This document shows positions 1-4,678 of a stretch of 5,733 nucleotides of DNA, in pieces. How positions within the stretch are numbered: the first letter of the stretch is position 1; each line of letters opens with the position of its first letter. Origin of the DNA: Chloroflexota bacterium. GTDB taxonomy: Bacteria; Chloroflexota; Anaerolineae; Anaerolineales; UBA11579. The stretch is taken from assembly GCA_030610225.1 (NCBI GenBank), contig JAUWSD010000087.1:1-5733 (forward strand), in the 5' to 3' direction. A program made the translations under genes and the position numbers. A model generated the notes under the pieces. That model was not told where the DNA came from and made no database searches. It saw only the letters and a list, made by a program, of their open reading frames with translations.

Positions 1-467
1 ATCATATCAATGAAAACTTTGCTGATCCCTTTCGGATCACCTGTTAGGCTGTAACCGATCAAAGCATCGATGATAATGTCAGATTCTGAGACTGCTTGAG
101 GCAAGTCTTTTTTTAAGATTGGCGAGAAACCGGAATTTTTCAATATTAGGTATTGAGTTTTTGCTGCACCAAGTAAACTATCTGGTTCTTTACAAATAAT
201 ATAGCTTGCATTAATTTCATGATTTAATAGATGTCTGGCCGCACAAAGTCCACCTCCGCCGTTCCCACCAGACCCTGCAAAGATCAAGACCTTTGACATA
301 TCAGAATCTTTCAATTGATCGAAAGTGAACTTCGCTAAATTTCTGCCTGCATTTTCCATCATTTGCAGGACGCTCAAATTTACTTCTTCGACGGTAACAC
401 GATCAATCTCACGCATTTCTGCTTCAGTCACAGCTGGTATTTGAATATTGTTTTCTGAAAAAAACAT
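1..467 (-). CDS. nnrE: NAD(P)H-hydrate epimerase, YjeF N-terminal domain (3' end cut off)
   Basis: Reading leftward from the ATG at 467-465, I translate 155 residues without a stop before the window ends, so the C-terminus is missing. YjeF_N enzymes epimerise damaged R-NAD(P)HX to the S form so that the dehydratase (NnrD) can repair it; they act in the cytosol. Visible family features are the N-terminal VTEAEMREIDR (13-23), MMENAGRNLA (36-45), a Rossmann-like glycine loop AGSGGNGGGGLCAARHL (64-80) and IIIDALIGYSLTGDPKG (131-147). The loop differs from the commoner GNNGGDG: the Asp is Gly here, as I recall from some single-domain members. Whether a fused NnrD domain follows cannot be seen. AGG at 473-475, 5 nt before the ATG, is a usable ribosome site. 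It diverges from the yihY-type gene across 72 bp. I found no convincing promoter for it. The family call is firm; the exact activity is inferred. Confidence 0.85.
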   Translation of the reverse strand, partial: MFFSENNIQIPAVTEAEMREIDRVTVEEVNLSVLQMMENAGRNLAKFTFDQLKDSDMSKVLIFAGSGGNGGGGLCAARHLLNHEINASYIICKEPDSLLGAAKTQYLILKNSGFSPILKKDLPQAVSESDIIIDALIGYSLTGDPKGISKVFIDM

Positions 468-502
468 GGTTACCTACTTACATAATTAGATCATCATAAT
501 AG

Positions 503-532
503 TTGTTATCTTTAATTTATTTATACTATAAT
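503..532 (+). promoter_or_regulatory. Sigma-70-type promoter, predicted leaderless, for the yihY-type gene
   Basis: TTGTTA (503-508, 4 of 6 to consensus), an 18 bp spacer and a perfect TATAAT (527-532) lie just before the ATG at 540. Seven bases separate the -10 from the A of the start codon, so transcription would begin at or within a base or two of the ATG. No Shine-Dalgarno sequence is present upstream, which agrees with a leaderless mRNA. The start site is inferred from spacing only. Confidence 0.6.
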
Positions 533-539
533 TTCTCTT

Positions 540-1379
540 ATGCGCGCAAAAGTACAGGAAAAGGGAAAGGAAATCCTTTCATTATTAGGTGTTGTTGGGA
601 CCTCTTTTGGTGACCATCAATGTTTCCTGTGGGCAGCTTCAATTGCATACTTCAGTATATTCGCGATTTTCCCATTAGCTTTATTCTTACTTTCTATTGG
701 AAGTGAATACCTTACATCATTGGAAATAAGAATGGAGATCAACATAGTTATCGATGAATTTGTACCATTTGCATCTGAACAAATTAACAAGCTTATTGAT
801 CAATCACTTGAAGCCAGAGGTTCAGTGACCTTATTAGCATTGGTCGGTTTATGGTGGTCATCTTCATCCGTATTTGGGATCCTGGAAGCAGGGCTAAGTA
901 AGATTTGGGATGTAAAACCCAGAAATTATTGGAGGAGGAGGCTTTTAGCTGCAATCGTGATCATGGTCATTGGAGTTATTTTTATGCTCTCTTTCTCAAT
1001 TGGTCCGATCATCAGCATCATCTGGAAGGCAACTGGCTCACCTTATCAAATATATTTCAACATTTTCATAGACTATATTCTAAGTATTCTGGCAGCATAT
1101 CTATTGTTCAGGGTTTTTCCCAATAGGAATGTTTCCGGGAAACCGGCCTTGATCGGTGCAGTGATAGTTGTTTTTGCGATACAGATAGCAAAATCTGTAT
1201 TCTTTGCATTACTGGATTCAGCATTTGTAAATTATGGTGCTTTATATGGTTCATTAGCTTGGATGGTTGCTTTGGGGGTCTATATTTTGGTAGTAATGAT
1301 CATCTTCTTCTTTAGCGCAGAATTAACAGCAGAAATTGAGAAAAGTTATTTCCTTAACGAACCTGAAGCAATCAACTAG
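540..1379 (+). CDS. YihY/BrkB (UPF0761) family inner-membrane protein
   Basis: The 279-residue product is a polytopic membrane protein of the YihY/BrkB family, whose molecular function is not established (BrkB was once linked to serum resistance; some members were mis-called RNase BN). I see about six membrane segments near 30-52, 94-117, 134-157, 173-192, 203-225 and 240-262. Family hallmarks are AASIAYFSIFAIFPLAL (32-48), GLWWSSSSVFGILEAGLSKIW (103-123) followed by VKPRNYWRRRLL, and YGSLAWMVALGVYIL (236-250) leading into FFSAELTAEIEK (257-268). Length is typical. The ATG at 540 is the only ordinary start after the in-frame TAA at 513-515, and it keeps the cytoplasmic N-terminal helix. No Shine-Dalgarno site precedes it; a TATAAT ends only 7 nt upstream. 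The stop lies inside the end of the convergent glycosylase gene (8 bp overlap), and no terminator is visible between them. Confidence 0.9.
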   Translation: MRAKVQEKGKEILSLLGVVGTSFGDHQCFLWAASIAYFSIFAIFPLALFLLSIGSEYLTSLEIRMEINIVIDEFVPFASEQINKLIDQSLEARGSVTLLALVGLWWSSSSVFGILEAGLSKIWDVKPRNYWRRRLLAAIVIMVIGVIFMLSFSIGPIISIIWKATGSPYQIYFNIFIDYILSILAAYLLFRVFPNRNVSGKPALIGAVIVVFAIQIAKSVFFALLDSAFVNYGALYGSLAWMVALGVYILVVMIIFFFSAELTAEIEKSYFLNEPEAIN

Positions 1380-2007
1380 AAAAGATCTCGGCAATTCCTC
1401 TTCTAAACACGTTAGCTCCCCCGCGGGATGGATGCCGAACATATACACATTCAAATCCCAAATATTCCAAACTCTGTTCAGCTTTTCGTCCAATAGCAAT
1501 TAATGATTTAGGTTTAATAATCTCTATCATTCCCTGCAAGATATAAGAATATTGCTTCAACTCATTTTTTCTGGGAGTGCGGATCGAGAGCGGTTTTCCA
1601 GGATCAGTTGGATGAAATGGGATACTGTTCCAAACAAAGAAATTCGGATGATATGGTTTTAATATTCCCCACAAAACTGTACCAGAGCGTTCGACAACCG
1701 GCGGTGTGAAGGTGCTTGATTGCTGGCCCGAAAAGGGCAAGCTGCCTTCAACCAATTGACGCTCGCTGGTGAATGCCAACCCAGAGAAGCGGCATCCCCA
1801 GGGGCCTGGAGCCTCCCCGATCAACATATATTCAGGGAACTGATTGAATTGATGAAGATAATTCTTGAGATTGTTTCTCCTGATCAAATATCCATCTTTG
1901 ATATCAAGCTCCGTGTTTTCCCCATTATATGGATTCCAAAAGATATCTGACGATTCAATATTAAAGACTTCTTGTTCAAAATAGTCCCAGAGAGATTTTA
2001 ATTGCAT
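1372..2007 (-). CDS. Uracil-DNA glycosylase superfamily protein without Fe-S cysteines
   Basis: The 211-residue product belongs to the uracil-DNA glycosylase superfamily, which removes uracil or other damaged bases from DNA to start base-excision repair. Motif 1 is GEAPGPWGCRFSGLAFTSE (64-82), with GEAPG as in family 4 enzymes. WNSIPFHP (126-133) matches the central Asn-containing strand, IAIGRKAEQSL (170-180) the following helix region, and RHPSRGG (191-197) is the motif 2 HPS loop. Family 4 enzymes carry four cysteines for a 4Fe-4S cluster, one in a KCRPP segment; here that segment is SIPFHP and only Cys72 and Cys187 remain, so no cluster is expected. Substrate range cannot be read from the sequence. 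The ATG at 2007 has AGGA 6 nt upstream (2014-2017) and a TATAAT at 2022-2027. The 3' end overlaps the yihY-type gene by 8 bp. Confidence 0.82.
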   Translation of the reverse strand: MQLKSLWDYFEQEVFNIESSDIFWNPYNGENTELDIKDGYLIRRNNLKNYLHQFNQFPEYMLIGEAPGPWGCRFSGLAFTSERQLVEGSLPFSGQQSSTFTPPVVERSGTVLWGILKPYHPNFFVWNSIPFHPTDPGKPLSIRTPRKNELKQYSYILQGMIEIIKPKSLIAIGRKAEQSLEYLGFECVYVRHPSRGGANVFRRGIAEIFSS

Positions 2008-2021
2008 TGAATATCCTGAAA

Positions 2022-2027
2022 ATTATA
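2022..2027 (-). promoter_or_regulatory. Perfect -10 box close to the glycosylase start
   Basis: TATAAT reads leftward at 2027-2022, 14 nt before the glycosylase ATG, inside an 11-base string (TACTATAATTT) that also occurs in the yihY-type promoter. With the usual spacing transcription would start near 2014, giving a leader of about 7 nt that would cut into the AGGA ribosome site; a slightly earlier start would keep it. No good -35 is seen (TATACT at 2046-2051 with 18 bp spacing is poor and lies in the tRNA terminator). Confidence 0.45.
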
Positions 2028-2035
2028 GTATTTAT

Positions 2036-2063
2036 AAAAAAATCGAGTATAAAACTCGATTTT
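2036..2063 (-). terminator. Intrinsic terminator after tRNA-His
   Basis: Read leftward, AAAATCGAGT (2063-2054), loop TTTAT and ACTCGATTTT (2048-2039) form a perfect 10 bp stem, and the descending arm runs into seven T residues (2042-2036). It begins 2 nt after the tRNA discriminator base. It ends the hisS / tRNA-His unit and insulates the glycosylase gene. On the other strand the stem is followed by AGGG, so it should act mainly leftward. Confidence 0.88.
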
Positions 2064-2065
2064 AG

Positions 2066-2139
2066 GGTGGGTAAAGGGATTTGAACCCTCAACCACCGCA
2101 TCCACAGTGCGGAGCTCTGCCTATTGAGCTATACCCACC
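2066..2139 (-). tRNA. tRNA-His (anticodon GTG)
   Basis: The full cloverleaf can be folded by hand. Acceptor GTGGGTA pairs with TACCCAC; the D arm is GCTC/GAGC with GG in the loop; the anticodon stem is CCGCA/TGCGG around loop CTGTGGA, giving anticodon GTG for histidine; the variable region is TGGTT; the T arm is GAGGG/CCCTT (one G-T pair) around TTCAAAT. The extra G at position -1 (2139) is encoded and faces C73 (2066), the identity pair of bacterial tRNA-His. CCA is not encoded (C73 is followed by CTA), so a CCA-adding enzyme is needed. It lies 33 bp after the hisS stop codon on the same strand and is followed at once by a terminator, so it can be made both from the hisS transcript and from the promoter at 2152-2180. 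Confidence 0.96.
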
Positions 2140-2151
2140 AAGGTGAGGCGT

Positions 2152-2180
2152 ATTTTAGCATGAGCTAAACAATCATTCAA
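2152..2180 (-). promoter_or_regulatory. Internal extended -10 promoter for tRNA-His, overlapping the end of hisS
   Basis: Leftward, TTGAAT (2180-2175, 4 of 6) is followed by a 17 bp spacer and TGC-TAAAAT (2160-2152), an extended -10. Transcription would start near A2144, about 5 nt before the tRNA. The -35 lies within the last codons and stop of hisS. The ten bases ATGCTAAAAT are identical to those in the hisS promoter. The -10 also forms one arm of the small palindrome at 2154-2169. Confidence 0.55.
2154..2169. other. Short perfect hairpin between hisS and tRNA-His
   Basis: TTTAGC (2154-2159), loop ATGA, and GCTAAA (2164-2169) form a 6 bp inverted repeat a few bases after the hisS stop. There is no T-run beyond it on the minus strand, so it is not a terminator. 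In a hisS / tRNA read-through RNA it could protect the hisS 3' end or mark a cleavage point; as DNA it overlaps the tRNA -10 box. Its role is unproven and the stem is weak. Confidence 0.4.
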
Positions 2181-3447
2181 GCAAATCAGTAATTTTATTT
2201 ACAAGCTGATCTCTCTTGACAGCAATCTGATCGCCTGACTGTAAGTTCTTGATCTTAACTTCATCAGCATCGAATTCATCTGGGCCAAACACAAGTGCTA
2301 ATCGAGCACCGATCCTGTCTGCATATTTGAATTGTGAGCCAAGTTTGGACAACTTTAGATGGCTGGCAGTCTTGATCCCGGCAGAGCGAAGTTCCTGGCC
2401 GATCTTGATCGATTCAAGCATCAATTCTTCGCTGAAAACCGTTACAAATACATCTGCTGGAGTTTTTGAATAATCTGGGGTTAATCCCATTTGTTCAAGG
2501 ATCAGACTCAGAACAAGGTTCCCAACAGCAAAGCCGACACCGCTGATAGGATTTCCGCCGACATCTCCAACCAGATTGTCGTATCTGCCGCCACCAAAGA
2601 TAGCACGGTGTTCTCCCCCGGTGTCCCATGCTTCAAAGACAGTGCCAGTGTAATAAAGCAGCCCACGAATGATGCTGAAGTCAAAACTGACATAGTCACT
2701 GAGGCCATAAGCTTCGACGATCTCAAATATCCTTGATAGTGTTTCTGATTCTTTCCAAAGTTCTTTATTATCGAGGAGTTCATTTAATTGATCTAACTGA
2801 TTATTACTAAAACCGATCTCAATAGCGTAATCCTGCCATTTTTCAAATTTCAGTTTGTCTTTCTTGTCGATTAATTGGAATGCAGGCGGGATCAAATCTT
2901 CACTGATCCCCAGTTTTACCAATTGTTCCTGCATTAATGCCCGATGATTGATCTTGATCTGGACATCTTTAGAAGTCAATCCAAAGCCTTTCAGGAATTC
3001 AGCCGCGATGATGATCAACTCAGCGTCAGACTCCGGAGAGTCTAAACCGACCATATCAATATTCCACTGGAAGAATTCACGAGTGCGTCCTTTTTGTGGG
3101 CGTTCATAGCGCCAGAAGGGGCCAAAAGACCACCATCGCAGTGGAAAATTCAGCTGCCCCTGTTTCTTGGCAACCATCCGGGCGAGGGAGGGGGTCAGTT
3201 CAGGGCGCAGGGCGATTTTATCCCCGCCGCGATCTTCAAAAACATAGCTTTGTTTTTCAACCAACTCCTCTCCTGATTTTGCAGCATAAAGTTCAAAAGT
3301 CTCGAGCATCGGGCCTTCATATTCTTCATATCCGAAAGATTCTGAGAGTTGGCGGATTCTATTATATAGCCATGTGCGAAGGGCCATTTCTTCAGGGTAA
3401 AAATCCGTTGTACCTTTTACTGATTTAATCGTTTGGTTCTTTGCCAT
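2173..3447 (-). CDS. hisS: Histidyl-tRNA synthetase
   Basis: The 424-residue class II synthetase charges tRNA-His with histidine using ATP in the cytosol; length is normal. The order is KGTTDFYPEE (11-20), ALRPELTPSLAR (79-90), motif 2 WWSFGPFWRYERPQKGRTRE (105-124) and QWNIDMVG (127-134), the insertion region (about 165-250), the histidine motifs RGLLYYTGTVFE (261-272) and GGGRYDNLVG (285-294), then GVGFAVGNLVL (303-313) and the C-terminal anticodon-binding domain (about 331-424). Two positions differ from the classic enzyme: RGLDYY is RGLLYY, and the motif 3 ERL after the glycines is NLV, so the usual motif 3 arginine is absent. I recall similar changes in a divergent HisRS group, so it is probably active. 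Met1 has AAAGGA (3455-3460) 7 nt upstream. The tRNA-His gene follows 33 bp after the stop. Confidence 0.96.
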   Translation of the reverse strand: MAKNQTIKSVKGTTDFYPEEMALRTWLYNRIRQLSESFGYEEYEGPMLETFELYAAKSGEELVEKQSYVFEDRGGDKIALRPELTPSLARMVAKKQGQLNFPLRWWSFGPFWRYERPQKGRTREFFQWNIDMVGLDSPESDAELIIIAAEFLKGFGLTSKDVQIKINHRALMQEQLVKLGISEDLIPPAFQLIDKKDKLKFEKWQDYAIEIGFSNNQLDQLNELLDNKELWKESETLSRIFEIVEAYGLSDYVSFDFSIIRGLLYYTGTVFEAWDTGGEHRAIFGGGRYDNLVGDVGGNPISGVGFAVGNLVLSLILEQMGLTPDYSKTPADVFVTVFSEELMLESIKIGQELRSAGIKTASHLKLSKLGSQFKYADRIGARLALVFGPDEFDADEVKIKNLQSGDQIAVKRDQLVNKITDLLE

Positions 3448-3475
3448 ATGTTTTTCCTTTATAATCTAACAGTAA

Positions 3476-3505
3476 ATTTTAGCATATTAAATTAACAACG
3501 ATCAA
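3476..3505 (-). promoter_or_regulatory. Extended -10 promoter of hisS
   Basis: Leftward, TTGATC (3505-3500, 4 of 6), an 18 bp spacer and TGC-TAAAAT (3484-3476) precede hisS. Transcription would start near 3469, leaving a leader of about 22 nt that contains the AAAGGA site. The leader is far too short for a T-box or other riboswitch. It shares ATGCTAAAAT with the tRNA-His promoter. Confidence 0.6.
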
Positions 3506-3529
3506 AAATATCAAATAGGAGTCAGCAAA

Positions 3530-4297
3530 ATGCGCATTACTACATGGAATGTTAATGGTCTCAGGGCAATGTTGAACAAAGGTGGTTGGGAATGGGTAAA
3601 AGGATTCGACCCGGATGTTATCGGGCTGCAAGAGATCAAAGCAATGCCCGAACAACTGACAGAAGAGCAGCACAGCCACTTTGATGACAGAACGGTGATC
3701 TGGAACCCTGCACAGAGGAAGGGATACAGCGGCGTGGCTACATTGTTAAAAGCTCCTCACAAGTCTGAAAATCTTTTATTGGGAGAAGAGAGATTTGACA
3801 TTGAAGGACGTTTGATCGAAACAAAATTTGACGATTTCACATTGTTCAATATTTATTTTCCAAATGGCGGTCGAGATCTCAACAGGGTCCCTTATAAATT
3901 GGATTTCTATGCAAAACTTCTGGATAGATGTGATGAGATGCATAAAGCTGGAGAAAAGATAATTATCACAGGTGATTTTAATACTGCTCATAATGAGATC
4001 GATCTTTTCCATCCAAAGAGTAATAAGAAGAATACAGGTTTCCTGCCAGAAGAAAGAGAATGGGTTACTAAATTAGTCGAACATGGTTTCGTAGATGCTT
4101 TCAGAGCAATTCACCCTGAAAAGGTGAAATACTCCTGGTGGTCATACCGATCAAATGCCCGGGCAAATAATGTGGGGTGGAGAATTGACTATTTCATGGT
4201 CTCCGAAGCGATGATGCCTAAAGTAAAAGATGTTGAGTACCATAATGAGGTGATGGGATCGGACCACTGCCCTGTAACGATACATTTGGACCTCTAG
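3530..4297 (+). CDS. xth: Exodeoxyribonuclease III (AP endonuclease)
   Basis: The 255-residue product is an exonuclease III / AP endonuclease of the Mg-dependent EEP superfamily. It cuts DNA at abasic sites and trims 3' ends in base-excision repair. All catalytic positions are visible: Asn7 in TWNVNGLRA (5-13), the metal ligand Glu35 in IGLQEIKA (31-38), YSGVATLL (66-73), Tyr109 in NIYFPNGGRD (107-116), Asp149 and Asn151 in ITGDFNTAH (146-154), Trp and Asp220 in NNVGWRIDYF (213-222), and Asp245-His246 in GSDHCP (243-248). Length is normal. The ATG at 3530 has AGGAG (3517-3521) 8 nt upstream. It diverges from hisS across 82 bp; I see no clear promoter on this strand. The VanZ-like gene follows and probably shares its mRNA. 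The uracil-DNA glycosylase homologue on the far side of hisS would create the sites this enzyme cuts. Confidence 0.96.
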   Translation: MRITTWNVNGLRAMLNKGGWEWVKGFDPDVIGLQEIKAMPEQLTEEQHSHFDDRTVIWNPAQRKGYSGVATLLKAPHKSENLLLGEERFDIEGRLIETKFDDFTLFNIYFPNGGRDLNRVPYKLDFYAKLLDRCDEMHKAGEKIIITGDFNTAHNEIDLFHPKSNKKNTGFLPEEREWVTKLVEHGFVDAFRAIHPEKVKYSWWSYRSNARANNVGWRIDYFMVSEAMMPKVKDVEYHNEVMGSDHCPVTIHLDL

Positions 4298-4309
4298 GAA
4301 AAAAACTTG
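4296..4309 (+). promoter_or_regulatory. Ribosome site inside the xth stop codon, serving a TTG start
   Basis: AGGA (4296-4299) overlaps the xth stop TAG (4295-4297), and the TTG start at 4307-4309 follows after 7 nt. This decides the start of the VanZ-like gene: the next in-frame ATG falls in the middle of the first membrane segment. Ribosomes ending on xth would be placed to begin the next gene, suggesting translational coupling with weak initiation. Confidence 0.75.
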
Positions 4310-4678
4310 AAGAAAGCTATATTAAGATTTCGCTGGATTCCTGCAATTTTGGTGATGGTGGTTATCTTTGCATTTTCATCTATTCCATCAAACAGCATGC
4401 CAAGTTTTGATATCTGGGATACTCTAATAAAGAAAGGGGGACATTTCATCGGGTATGGATTGCTGGCAATTTCATATCTTTTTTGGATCGGAAAAAATGT
4501 GTGTAGATCCGTAGTGATCGCTTTACTATTAGCAATAGTGTATGCAGCAAGCGATGAAATACATCAGACTCTTGTTTCTGGTAGGAATGGATCAATTCTT
4601 GATGTGTTGATAGATGGAGGCGGCGCACTTACTGCTCTTTGGATTTTTTCAAAAACAAGATTATTCGGAGAAGCCTAG
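4307..4678 (+). CDS. VanZ-like family small membrane protein
   Basis: This 123-residue protein has about four membrane segments, near 9-26, 44-61, 68-85 and 98-115. It carries the VanZ-like hallmarks FSSIPS (23-28), KGGHFIGYGLLA (43-54) and SDEIHQTLVSGRNGSILDVL (82-101). VanZ itself gives low-level teicoplanin resistance in enterococci, but most short chromosomal relatives have no known role, so a resistance call is not justified. The start is TTG with AGGA 7 nt upstream inside the xth stop codon, only 9 bp after xth, so the two genes are very probably co-transcribed. Nothing links their functions. The last 18 bp overlap the end of scpA on the other strand, and no terminator is visible. Confidence 0.87.
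   Translation: MKKAILRFRWIPAILVMVVIFAFSSIPSNSMPSFDIWDTLIKKGGHFIGYGLLAISYLFWIGKNVCRSVVIALLLAIVYAASDEIHQTLVSGRNGSILDVLIDGGGALTALWIFSKTRLFGEA

Noticed and set aside
2508..2783. A 91-codon minus-strand frame inside hisS with hydrophobic stretches
   Set aside because: It is a different frame of the same strand as hisS and overlaps its conserved catalytic motifs; a hydrophobic look is common in shifted frames.
3096..3428. A 110-codon open frame on the plus strand opposite hisS, and a similar 60-codon frame next to it
   Set aside because: They lie wholly within the strongly conserved hisS gene on the other strand, and their translations look like antisense shadow with no domain.
3460..3465. A plus-strand TATAAT in the hisS leader as an xth promoter
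   Set aside because: The best -35 (TTGCCA, 3441-3446) is only 13 bp away, too short, and the other spacings give poor matches.
3448..3475. A T-box or other riboswitch controlling hisS
   Set aside because: Only 82 bp separate hisS from xth and the predicted leader is about 22 nt, with no room for such a structure.
4307..4678. Glycopeptide resistance gene from VanZ similarity
   Set aside because: No vanHAX or regulator is nearby, and small VanZ-like proteins are widespread in bacteria without resistance.
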